This document shows, in pieces, positions 7,111-14,078 of a DNA stretch of 40,879 bases. Position 1 is the first letter of the stretch. Every line of letters starts with the position of its first letter. Made by a program: the position numbers and the translations under genes. Source of the DNA: JBBTXL01 sp038062295 (GTDB lineage Bacteria > Patescibacteriota > Minisyncoccia > GWC2-36-17 > WO2-46-25); assembly GCA_038062295.1 (NCBI GenBank), contig JBBTXL010000018.1, positions 1 to 40,879 of the forward strand, given 5' to 3'. Under the pieces are notes generated by a model. It had not been told where the DNA came from. It saw only the letters and a list, made by a program, of their open reading frames with translations, and ran no database searches.

Positions 7111-7627
7111 TACATTATTCCCTTCGAAAGCAGTGCGTGTAGCGCTGATGGTTATTATGGCGCTGGTCATTGTCTTTGCCGCATTCAAAGCAGGAGTGAT
7201 TGTCGGCGCTAAGAAAGCGTATTTTACCGACCGTTGGGAAAAAGGGTATTACCAGAATTTCGGCGGACGGAGTTTTGATATGCCGCATCACGGGTTGTTC
7301 GACGGTTTTCGCGACCGTGATTTCATGATGGCCTCCGGCGTGTACGGGCGCGTGATCAAAGCGGATAGCGGGAGCATTGTCATCCGCGACCGCGATGACG
7401 TTGAAAAAATTATCGTTGCGGGTGCAGATACCATTGTCAAACACTTGCGCGGCAGTATCGCACTTTCGGATATCCATGTTGACGATACCGTCGTAGTGAT
7501 CGGTGAACCGAACGATGTCGGCCAGATCGTTGCAAAACTTATCCGTCTGGTTCCGCCGCTACCCGCAGGCGCGGAAACCGCCACCGCCACGCCGCCGTTC
7601 ATGCGCGGCATGCATTGGTGGCGTTGA
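7094..7627 (+). CDS. Membrane-anchored beta-domain protein (DUF5666-like)
   Basis: A 177-residue protein with one N-terminal membrane helix (about 13-34), a Tyr/Phe/His-rich stretch (45-75), then a beta-rich domain from about residue 80: GVYGRVIKADSGSIVIRDRD, then DTVVVIGEPNDVGQIVAKLI. The alternating pattern of short strands, with a G-x-V start and a V-x-G-x-x-N near the end, looks like the DUF5666/OB-like fold. It resembles the protein encoded at 11399-11845 at the other end of the exporter genes. It ends in the His/Met-rich FMRGMHWWR, which could bind metal. Function is unknown; it is predicted to act on the outer face of the membrane. Confidence 0.68.
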   Translation: MTEFFNTLFPSKAVRVALMVIMALVIVFAAFKAGVIVGAKKAYFTDRWEKGYYQNFGGRSFDMPHHGLFDGFRDRDFMMASGVYGRVIKADSGSIVIRDRDDVEKIIVAGADTIVKHLRGSIALSDIHVDDTVVVIGEPNDVGQIVAKLIRLVPPLPAGAETATATPPFMRGMHWWR

Positions 7628-7628
7628 T

Positions 7629-9449
7629 ATGTATCTATCAGTACCCATGATGCAAACTGTCACAAAATTTGTGATGCGGCATATGGTTCTTGTTGTCATT
7701 GCGATCCTTGCTGTTGCGGGCGGCGGGTATTGGTCGTATTCCGCATGGCAGAGCGCGGCGGATGAACAAACTCGTTATGTACTGGCCGCTGCAGAAAAAG
7801 GCACCGTCATTGTTTCCGTGACGGGGAGCGGCCAGGTGTCCGCCTCCAATACCGTTGAACTCAAAACAAAAGCATCGGGAGATGTTACCGCAGTGCGCGT
7901 TGCAAATGGACAGGACGTGAAGGCGGGGTCCATGGTTGTCCAGGTAGACGACCGCGCCGCCCAAACGGCTCTGCGCGACGCGCGTACAGATCTTGAAACT
8001 GCGCGGCTCGAGCTTGAGCAGTTGCTTGCGCCTGCCGATGAACTGACACTGTTCCAGGCGGAAAACGCTCTGGCACAGGCGCAGGAATCGGTACACGCGG
8101 CGAACGACGACCGTACCAAAGCATACGAGGATGAATTAAGCGCCGTTGCCGACACATTTCTTGAGTTGCCGACCGTCATGGGTGGTCTTGCGGATATGTT
8201 TTTTGACAATACGATCAACACAGGACAGGAGAACATCGACTGGTACGCCAACCAGGTTTCCTACGACCTGCGCATTTTTACATACAAAGCGGATCTGCTT
8301 GCGCTCTATCAGAAAGCGCGCACCGCGTACGATACAAGCTTTGAAGAATACAAATCAGTCAACAGAAGCTCCGACCGCGCCGCTGTCGAGGTATTGACGG
8401 GGAATGTGTACGAAACGGTGAAAACGATCACGGACACCGTGAAAGCGGCGCACGATTATATTGATTTTGTGGTGGACGAAAAGACACAACACAGCGCGTC
8501 GCTCCCTGTACTGGTGTCAACGCACACCGCGACATTGAACACCTACACTGGCACGGTCAACAATGCGCTGGCGAGTCTCTTTTCGGCTCTGCGCTCCGTG
8601 GACGATGCAAAACAGGCGATCATCAGTGCCGAGCGTTCCGTGAGAGAACGAGAGCTGTCGCTTAAGGAAATTACTGCGGGCGCCGATGAGCTTGATATCC
8701 GCGCGCACAAGATAATCGTTCAACAGCGGGAAGACGCGCTGGTAAGCGCAGAACAAGTACTCGCAGACCATGCGGTGCGTGCGCCGTTTGACGGTGTCAT
8801 CGCCAAGGTTGACGTTCAGCATATGGATTCCGTTGGTTCCGGCGCCATCGTTGCCACGCTCATCACAAAACAGCGCTTTGCCGAAATTTCGCTCAATGAA
8901 ATTGATGCGGCAACCGTACAGGTTGGCCAGAAAGCAACCGTGACATTTGACGCTATTGAAGGGTTAGGCATCACGGGGCAGGTTGCGGAAGTGGATGCCA
9001 TCGGCACCGTGACGCAAGGCGTGGTGACCTACAATATAAAGATCGGATTTGATACGCAGGACGACCGGGTCAAGCCTGGCATGAGTGTGAGCGCCGCGGT
9101 CATTACGGACATGCGGCAGGACGTGCTGACGGTTCCCAACGGCGCGGTGAAAATGCAGGGCGATGCGCACTATGTGGAAATGTTTGATGAACCGTTGTTT
9201 GCCGCGCAGGACGGAAACCAAGGTGTCCCTTCTGCCGTACCGCCGCAACGGCGCAGCGTGGAGATCGGCATTTCAAGTGATACGCATACACAGATCACCG
9301 CCGGCATAAACGAGGGTGATGAAGTGGTGACGCGTACGATCGGCACAACAACCCAAACCGCTACGCAAACGGCGCCAAGTATTTTTGGTGCGGCGGGTGT
9401 ACGCACGCCGGGCACGGGAGGCACGACCCGCACGGGTACGACCCGGTGA
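7629..9449 (+). CDS. macA: MacA-like periplasmic adaptor (HlyD/RND family)
   Basis: A 606-residue membrane-fusion protein with an N-terminal membrane anchor (about 18-36). The first lipoyl/barrel half includes VSVTGSGQVSASNTVELK and VRVANGQDVKAGSMVVQVDDR. A long alpha-helical hairpin of more than 250 residues, rich in Ala/Glu/Gln, follows. The second half includes VRAPFDGVIAKVDV and the beta-barrel domain. E. coli MacA is about 370 residues, so the helical hairpin is greatly extended. This may reflect the need to reach across a different envelope in an organism without a classical outer membrane (inference). Two starts are possible (7629, 7647). The gene starts 1 nt after the previous stop and ends 1 nt before the ABC gene, so coupling is tight. 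Confidence 0.88.
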   Translation: MYLSVPMMQTVTKFVMRHMVLVVIAILAVAGGGYWSYSAWQSAADEQTRYVLAAAEKGTVIVSVTGSGQVSASNTVELKTKASGDVTAVRVANGQDVKAGSMVVQVDDRAAQTALRDARTDLETARLELEQLLAPADELTLFQAENALAQAQESVHAANDDRTKAYEDELSAVADTFLELPTVMGGLADMFFDNTINTGQENIDWYANQVSYDLRIFTYKADLLALYQKARTAYDTSFEEYKSVNRSSDRAAVEVLTGNVYETVKTITDTVKAAHDYIDFVVDEKTQHSASLPVLVSTHTATLNTYTGTVNNALASLFSALRSVDDAKQAIISAERSVRERELSLKEITAGADELDIRAHKIIVQQREDALVSAEQVLADHAVRAPFDGVIAKVDVQHMDSVGSGAIVATLITKQRFAEISLNEIDAATVQVGQKATVTFDAIEGLGITGQVAEVDAIGTVTQGVVTYNIKIGFDTQDDRVKPGMSVSAAVITDMRQDVLTVPNGAVKMQGDAHYVEMFDEPLFAAQDGNQGVPSAVPPQRRSVEIGISSDTHTQITAGINEGDEVVTRTIGTTTQTATQTAPSIFGAAGVRTPGTGGTTRTGTTR

Positions 9450-9450
9450 T

Positions 9451-10140
9451 ATGATAGAAGTTCGCACTATCACCAAAACATACGACACCGGCGCCGTTTC
9501 ATTTCAGGCGCTCAAAGGGGTAAGTTTTACCGTTCGGGACGGTGAGTATGTCGCCATTATGGGGCCGTCGGGTTCCGGCAAGTCAACGCTCATGCATATT
9601 TTGGGGGCGCTCGACACGCCTACCAGCGGCACCTATTTGCTGGACGGCAAGGATGTTTCACAGTTTTCCGACGACGAACTTGCCGATATCCGCAAGAACA
9701 AGATCGGGTTCGTGTTCCAGTCATTCAATCTTTTGCCGCGCGCAACCGTCGTGCGCAACGTGTCATTGCCGTTGTTGTATGCGGGCGTAAACGGGGAAGA
9801 ACGTATGTCGCGTGCACGGCGCGCGCTTGGTGCCGCGGGCCTGGACGAAGAGCACTTTGAGCATCTCTCAAATCAACTGTCCGGCGGCCAGATACAGCGC
9901 GTTGCCATTGCCCGCGCACTCGTAAACAACCCGACGCTTATTTTGGCCGACGAGCCGACGGGCAATCTGGACTCGGCAACAGGCGAAGTGGTGCTTGGCA
10001 CCTTTCGGAAACTCAACCGGGAACAGGGGAGGACTATTATACTTATCACGCACGAGCATGATGTGGCACAGCATGCGGAGCGGATCATTTTTTTGAAAGA
10101 CGGTATGCTTGTTGACGATGTCATCAGAAAACCCGCATGA
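9451..10140 (+). CDS. MacB/LolD-type ABC transporter ATP-binding protein
   Basis: A 229-residue ATPase. Walker A is GPSGSGKST (38-46), the Q-loop lies at FQSFNLLPR (89-97), the signature is LSGGQ (143-147), Walker B is LILADE (163-168), and the switch His sits in ITHEHD. It belongs to the MacB/LolD/FtsE group that energises mechanotransmission rather than classic transport. Its stop overlaps the permease start (ATGA at 10137-10140). In canonical MacB, ATPase and permease are fused in one chain; here they are separate genes. Confidence 0.95.
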   Translation: MIEVRTITKTYDTGAVSFQALKGVSFTVRDGEYVAIMGPSGSGKSTLMHILGALDTPTSGTYLLDGKDVSQFSDDELADIRKNKIGFVFQSFNLLPRATVVRNVSLPLLYAGVNGEERMSRARRALGAAGLDEEHFEHLSNQLSGGQIQRVAIARALVNNPTLILADEPTGNLDSATGEVVLGTFRKLNREQGRTIILITHEHDVAQHAERIIFLKDGMLVDDVIRKPA

Positions 10141-11360
10141 GAATTTCCGACACACTCCAGGAAACATACGTTGCGCTGTCCGCAAACAAGGTTCGCTCCG
10201 GGCTTACCATGCTTGGCATCGTCATCGGTATCAGTTCCGTTATCGCGATGGTGGCGATCGGGCAGGGCGCGCAAAGTTCCATTAAAGCAAACATCCAGGC
10301 TATCGGCTCCAACCTTGTCATGGTGATGCCAGGCGCGCAGCGCGGGCCGGGGTTTCAGGTAAGCGCGGGCCGGGGTTCGGCGCGCACGCTTACGCAGGGT
10401 GACGCCGATGCGATTGCACAAGGGGTTGTGCTGGCAAGCGCCGTCGCGCCGGAACTTTCCGGGCGATACCAGGTAACGGCCAAAGGCGCCAACACCAACA
10501 CGTCGGTGGTCGGAACGGTTTCGGCATATCCGCAGGTTCGGAATGTTCAAGTGGAAACGGGATCGTTCATTACCGACCAGAATGTGCAGAGTCTTTCTAA
10601 GGTTGCGGTACTGGGGCCTACAACGCGGGATGACCTGTTCGGGGAAGGAGCGGAGGCTATTGGGCAGGCAATTCGCATAAAAAATATCGAGTTTAAGGTC
10701 ATTGGTATCACGAAAGAAAAAGGCGGCACCGGATTTGGCAGTCAGGACGATACGATCTTTGTCCCGCTTTCTTCAGCACAGCGGTTTCTGGCGGGAGAGA
10801 CGTATGTGAGTACCATCAGTGTACAGGCGCAGGACGAGGAATTCATGACGACTATTCAACAGGAGATCACTGATCTGTTGCTTACCCGTCACACCATTAC
10901 GGATCCGCAGCTTGCTGACTTCAATGTTTTAAATCAGGCGGATATTGTCGCGACGGCGTCCAGCATTACAGAGACGTTCACCATTTTGCTTGGCGCGGTT
11001 GCCGGCATTTCGCTCCTGGTGGGCGGCATCGGTATTATGAATATGATGCTCACGACCGTAACGGAACGCACGAAAGAGATCGGTCTGCGCAAAGCGATCG
11101 GAGCGAAGCGGCGCGATATCAGCATGCAATTTCTCGCAGAAGCAGTTGCGCTCACGTTCATCGGGGGAGTGGCGGGTGTGGCGCTTGGGTGGGTCGTATC
11201 ATGGGGGTTTACGTATCTGGGCGTTTTGCAGACAACCGTCACCGCATCTTCGGTGTTGTTGGCATTCGGGGTTTCGGCCGGCATCGGCGTGGTATTTGGG
11301 TATTATCCGGCCCGCCGCGCGTCGCGCTTGAATCCCATTGAAGCATTGCGGTACGAGTAG
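10137..11360 (+). CDS. MacB/FtsX-family ABC permease
   Basis: A 407-residue permease with a membrane helix at about 20-42, then a large extracytoplasmic (MacB-PCD) domain to about residue 275, and three more helices near 280-300, 325-355 and 370-392. The conserved features KVRSGLTMLGIVIGISSVIAM and ERTKEIGLRKAIGAKRRDI are typical of the family, as is the C-terminal PARRASRLNPIEALRYE. With the adaptor and ATPase it forms a MacAB-like complex that would drive export of, or resistance to, a substrate such as a peptide or glycolipid. The substrate is unknown. No outer-membrane TolC partner is in the window. Confidence 0.94.
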   Translation: MRISDTLQETYVALSANKVRSGLTMLGIVIGISSVIAMVAIGQGAQSSIKANIQAIGSNLVMVMPGAQRGPGFQVSAGRGSARTLTQGDADAIAQGVVLASAVAPELSGRYQVTAKGANTNTSVVGTVSAYPQVRNVQVETGSFITDQNVQSLSKVAVLGPTTRDDLFGEGAEAIGQAIRIKNIEFKVIGITKEKGGTGFGSQDDTIFVPLSSAQRFLAGETYVSTISVQAQDEEFMTTIQQEITDLLLTRHTITDPQLADFNVLNQADIVATASSITETFTILLGAVAGISLLVGGIGIMNMMLTTVTERTKEIGLRKAIGAKRRDISMQFLAEAVALTFIGGVAGVALGWVVSWGFTYLGVLQTTVTASSVLLAFGVSAGIGVVFGYYPARRASRLNPIEALRYE

Positions 11361-11398
11361 GCGGTTATGGACATTACAGCATTAACTTATTACAATAT

Positions 11399-11845
11399 AT
11401 GAATAAAATGATAGTGGGCGGTATCGTAGCGATGGTGATTGTCGGCGCGGGTGCATTTGGGGGCGGCATGCAGTATGCGCAGAAAAAGTCGCAGAGTGCT
11501 GTACCCGGCAACGGACAGAATTTCCGCGACCTTTCACCCGAAGAACGGCAGGCGCGTTTCCAGCAGATGGGGGGAACTCGCGGCATGCGCACCACAGCAG
11601 GCGGCGGGTTTATAACGGGGGAGGTTATTGCACAGGATGACACTAGCGTAACGGTCAAACTGCGCGATGGTGGGTCAACGATAGTCTTTTTTGGTGAGCA
11701 AACACAGATCGCAAAAACTGTCACGGGAGCCGCAAGCGATCTTGCACCGGGGGAGCAGGTTGCGGTCACAGGAACAGCAAATCAGGACGGAAGCGTAACG
11801 GCCGCATCAATTCAGATACGCCCGGCGCCCCCGCAAAATCAATAA
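11399..11845 (+). CDS. Secreted/anchored DUF5666-like beta-domain protein
   Basis: A 148-residue protein with an N-terminal hydrophobic signal/anchor (about 4-24), a polar stretch rich in Gln/Arg/Met/Gly, then a small beta domain (about 75-145) with FITGEVIAQDDTSVTVKL, a TQIAK segment and VAVTGTANQDGSVTAASI. This repeats the strand pattern of the protein at 7094-7627, and the two look like distant paralogues flanking the exporter. It is read in the same direction as the permease, 38 nt downstream. Function is unknown. A role in binding metal or a small ligand on the cell surface is a guess. Confidence 0.65.
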   Translation: MNKMIVGGIVAMVIVGAGAFGGGMQYAQKKSQSAVPGNGQNFRDLSPEERQARFQQMGGTRGMRTTAGGGFITGEVIAQDDTSVTVKLRDGGSTIVFFGEQTQIAKTVTGAASDLAPGEQVAVTGTANQDGSVTAASIQIRPAPPQNQ

Positions 11846-11864
11846 TCATTAATTTTTTTAGTTT

Positions 11865-12284
11865 ATGAGTAAGGGAATTATTTTCGTCATTATCATTGTT
11901 GTCGTTGCGTTGGGTGTGTGGGCTTTCACGAGCAAAACGGCCACGGCTCCGCAAAACGGCATGCAAATGCCCCCGGCGGTGAATCAGCAAATGCCGACCG
12001 CTCCGGCGGTGAAAGAATTTATCGTCACGGGCAGCAGCTTTTCGTTTGCGCCAAACACCCTGGCGGTGAAGAAAGGAGACCGCGTGCGGATCGTGTTCAA
12101 GAACGCCGAGGGGTTTCACGACTGGAAGCTTGACGAATTTGGTGTCGCAACAAAACAGCTTAAAGTAGGAGAATCGGAAACGATCGAATTCATCGCGGAC
12201 AAAGCCGGAACCTTTGAGTATTACTGCTCGGTCGGCAAGCACCGCGCAATGGGCATGAAAGGAATACTGACGGTGACCGAGTAA
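11865..12284 (+). CDS. Cupredoxin (plastocyanin-like) domain protein
   Basis: A 139-residue protein with an N-terminal membrane anchor (3-21), a Met/Pro/Gln-rich linker (24-48; several Met residues that could bind Cu(I)), and a cupredoxin domain from about 50. Type-1 copper ligands are visible: His85 in GFHDW, then Cys121, His126 and Met129 or Met131 in YYCSVGKHRAMGM. The fold suits electron transfer or copper binding outside the membrane. It is the last gene of the sigma-exporter cluster and is followed by a hairpin terminator. Copper or redox stress is therefore a reasonable guess for what the operon answers to, but no regulator site was identified. Confidence 0.87.
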   Translation: MSKGIIFVIIIVVVALGVWAFTSKTATAPQNGMQMPPAVNQQMPTAPAVKEFIVTGSSFSFAPNTLAVKKGDRVRIVFKNAEGFHDWKLDEFGVATKQLKVGESETIEFIADKAGTFEYYCSVGKHRAMGMKGILTVTE

Positions 12285-12296
12285 TTCTTAGAGGGT

Positions 12297-12327
12297 AAAA
12301 AACACGCTGCGTTACGCGGCGTGTTTT
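12297..12327. terminator. Bidirectional terminator between convergent genes
   Basis: The arms AAAAACACGC and GCGTGTTTTT pair around a GC-rich centre, giving A-tract/T-tract symmetry. It would end the exporter/cupredoxin operon on the plus strand and the dsbB gene on the minus strand. The last dsbB codons (stop at 12312-12314) lie inside the stem. Confidence 0.8.
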
Positions 12328-12845
12328 TGTTTATGGACGAACAGAAGCGCAAGCAGCAGAACAAACGCGGTGAGTGCCATGAGCGGCATGGTGACAAAGC
12401 CGAACTCAACGAAATATATTTTAGCGCAGGAAACGGCGCCATCCGCGTCGCAGGGAAGCGCGGACGCATTGAACATCTGGCCGTAATAGTGGTATGCGGC
12501 AACGAGCGCCCCGAGTGCGGAAAGGACAATACTTGAGTCAACAACGGCGCTGTTTGTATCTTTTCTCCACAGTGCGAGCCCCAATAGCACGACCTGCGGG
12601 TAGATGAAAATGCGCTGCCACCAGCATAAAGAGCACGGGTCAAACCCGATGATATTGGAGTACACGAGGCTTAATGCGCTTGCCCCGAGAGCAGCCGCAA
12701 ATGAAAGCCACAGCGCGTGCGGCGCAAGCATAGCGATAAAGCGCGCACGAAGCAATAAGCCGATGATGAGTAGGATAACAACGACCTGCGCGCCGAGCGT
12801 GGCAAGCGACAAAAGGAAATTCAGCTGCGATACGGTTTCAGACAT
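12312..12845 (-). CDS. dsbB: DsbB/BdbC-type disulfide bond formation protein
   Basis: A 177-residue integral membrane quinone reductase that re-oxidises a thiol:disulfide partner. Helices run at about 14-33, 45-62, 78-93, 103-120 and 150-170. The first redox pair is Cys71-S-L-Cys74 in FDPCSLCWWQR, the classic DsbB/BdbC signature. The second pair is Cys132 and Cys140 in the loop PCDADGAVSC. Its start is 3 nt after the stop of the thioredoxin-like gene, so both are one operon and likely one electron route. Disulfide-bonded extracellular proteins are therefore expected; the Cys-rich protein at 28263-29078 is one candidate. Confidence 0.92.
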   Translation of the reverse strand: MSETVSQLNFLLSLATLGAQVVVILLIIGLLLRARFIAMLAPHALWLSFAAALGASALSLVYSNIIGFDPCSLCWWQRIFIYPQVVLLGLALWRKDTNSAVVDSSIVLSALGALVAAYHYYGQMFNASALPCDADGAVSCAKIYFVEFGFVTMPLMALTAFVLLLALLFVHKQKHAA

Positions 12846-12848
12846 GCG

Positions 12849-13250
12849 TTACTGCGGCAGCTCGCATCCTGTTTTTTCGGCCAGTTTTTCCAGTGCAATT
12901 TTGCCCATCATCCGGCTGCCATCCGCAAATTCCCAGGTCGGATAATTTTCAATCTTTTTGTCCTTGCATTCCTGGGTCTGGCTTTTTCCGTTGGGTGTTG
13001 AGCATTCCACATACGGGAGCAGCGCTTCGGACGAGCCAAACATTTTTTTCTGGCTCTGGCAGTGCGGGCACCAAAATGCGCCGTAAAACACGGCGCCCTT
13101 GTCTTCCAGGCACTGCGCGAACGCATCATATTTCCCGGGCTCGCGGTTTTGTTCCTGGTTTTGGCTGTAGACAAAAAACCACCCGGCCGCAACCGCAACC
13201 ACGATGCCGATAACAGCGGCAATCATTCCCTGTATTTTGCTGGTGTTCAT
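12849..13250 (-). CDS. Membrane-anchored thioredoxin-fold protein
   Basis: A 133-residue protein with an N-terminal membrane helix (8-28) and a thioredoxin-like domain. The active site is Cys61-P-H-Cys64 in GAFWCPHC, the DsbA-type dipeptide, and a cis-Pro region is present in NYPTWEF (Pro104). Four other Cys (47, 83, 95, 129) are present, more than usual. It is the probable partner of the DsbB-like protein coded directly downstream. Such short thioredoxin domains also occur fused to VKOR in other bacteria. The ATG at 13250 is preferred because it starts right at the membrane helix; the longer frame has no SD. Confidence 0.85.
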   Translation of the reverse strand: MNTSKIQGMIAAVIGIVVAVAAGWFFVYSQNQEQNREPGKYDAFAQCLEDKGAVFYGAFWCPHCQSQKKMFGSSEALLPYVECSTPNGKSQTQECKDKKIENYPTWEFADGSRMMGKIALEKLAEKTGCELPQ

Positions 13251-13275
13251 GATGCTTTTAGCGCTCGTATTGCCC

Positions 13276-13290
13276 AGCGTATCATACGCT
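13276..13290. promoter_or_regulatory. Palindrome upstream of the thioredoxin-dsbB operon
   Basis: AGCGTATCATACGCT is a perfect inverted repeat with one central base, 26 nt before the thioredoxin-like start. It contains a TATGAT hexamer on the minus strand that could be a -10. It could be an operator over the promoter, or only a small hairpin in the leader. Confidence 0.35.
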
Positions 13291-13341
13291 GCATGTTCCT
13301 TCAACCATACCTATCCGCATCTGCGACAATGAGATAAAAAG

Positions 13342-13375
13342 AAATGGGTTGCCATTGTACGATGGCAACCCATTT
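13342..13375. terminator. Hairpin terminator for the small gene at 13420
   Basis: A perfect 14-bp inverted repeat (AAATGGGTTGCCAT and ATGGCAACCCATTT, 6-nt loop). On the minus strand it is followed by CTTTTTATC, so it ends the transcript of the gene at 13420-13749. Confidence 0.8.
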
Positions 13376-13419
13376 TGGGTAGTCGTGATTATCGAATATC
13401 AAGCGTCGCGGCGGAGTAT

Positions 13420-13749
13420 TCAAGATTTTTCGGCTTGATAACGACTTTCTTCCGGACGGTTGTGGTTTTTGAGATCGGAAAGCGTGTAGACTCTATTGGT
13501 CCAGAGAACGCCTTGAATAAATCCAAGCCAGCGAAATGCTTTCTCCATCCTACCCTCGTGAACAAAGCCAACCATTTTGTCCAACATACTGTGACAGTGA
13601 GCGAGGGAGGTAGCGGGGAGAGGGTCATCCTCCAGGAAGATATCATGCGGNNNNNNNNNNTCATGCGGGTACTCGGCTTTGCCAATGGCTGTCCGGATAA
13701 AAAGTTCTCGGTACATTTCAATAACCTGTAAAATTTTTTCAGGTGGCAT
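13420..13749 (-). CDS. Unknown small protein, reading frame crosses a 10-N gap
   Basis: No family recognised. As given, it is 109 residues including unknown ones: a soluble, helix-rich protein beginning MPPEKILQVIEMYREL and ending in a basic tail (KNHNRPEESRYQAEKS). The start is fixed by the strong SD AAAGGAGA, 4 nt before the ATG at 13749; a longer frame exists but lies before the SD. Ten Ns (13651-13660) sit inside it. Both sides of the gap carry the same 8 bases, TCATGCGG (13643-13650, 13661-13668). Removing the Ns and one copy takes out 18 nt, keeps the frame and reads AEYPHDIFLEDDP. The real protein is therefore probably 103 residues. It has a private SD and terminator. Confidence 0.75.
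   Translation of the reverse strand: MPPEKILQVIEMYRELFIRTAIGKAEYPHXXXXPHDIFLEDDPLPATSLAHCHSMLDKMVGFVHEGRMEKAFRWLGFIQGVLWTNRVYTLSDLKNHNRPEESRYQAEKS
13651..13660. other. Assembly gap (10 N), probably artificial
   Basis: A run of ten Ns flanked on both sides by the identical octamer TCATGCGG. This is most simply explained as two contig ends that overlap by 8 bases and were joined with placeholder Ns. Confidence 0.85.
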
Positions 13750-14078
13750 ATTATCTCCTTTTCTGTTGTCAACGAGCAAAAAACTACAACCTCAAATGTT
13801 GCATGTTTTTAAACATTCGTCAAATACCAAAAGTATCTTACGGTGGGATATTCTAAGCTTTGCGCGAAACCATTTTGAGGGAAACTAGCCCGCCTCCGCT
13901 TCCCGCCTGCGCTGAGGCTTCGGCGGACAGGCGCTCCGGCGGGACGCTCGGGCGCGGCGGAATTCCTTCCCCCAACCCCTTCCTTTCCGCCCGACAGGTG
14001 GAGGTAAATTCCAAGAATCTTAATTAATTTTCCAAATTTCCTTGTATGATTGCTCGGCTATTTCCTTGGCTCTACTAA
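13750..14078. other. Intergenic region, mostly without genes
   Basis: About 330 bases between the small unknown gene and the DUF262 gene. The part next to 13749 is AT-rich and may hold the promoter of the small gene (a TTGACG is present on the minus strand, without a convincing -10). The central part is the GC-rich repeat described at 13888-13963. The rest, up to the DUF262 stop, shows no frame that looks coding. Confidence 0.6.
13888..13963. repeat. GC-rich repeat-like element with internal hairpins
   Basis: An abrupt GC-rich block in an AT-rich spacer, with nested inverted repeats (CGCCTG at 13904-13909 with CAGGCG at 13928-13933, CGC/GCG inside) and a second CCGGCG/CGGCG-rich part. Sequences of this style, rich in the words GCCTGCGCTGAGGCTTCGGCGG, are familiar to me as dispersed intergenic repeats of Patescibacteria contigs, but copies cannot be counted here. 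Confidence 0.5.

Noticed and set aside
11340..11400. Separate promoter for the 11399 gene
   Set aside because: TTATGG and TATTAC stand 17 nt apart but both are poor matches. Same-strand position after the permease makes co-transcription the simpler reading.
13375..13731. Plus-strand open frame across the N gap
   Set aside because: The minus-strand gene has an SD, a terminator and an in-frame gap repair. The plus frame has none of these and overlaps the terminator hairpin.
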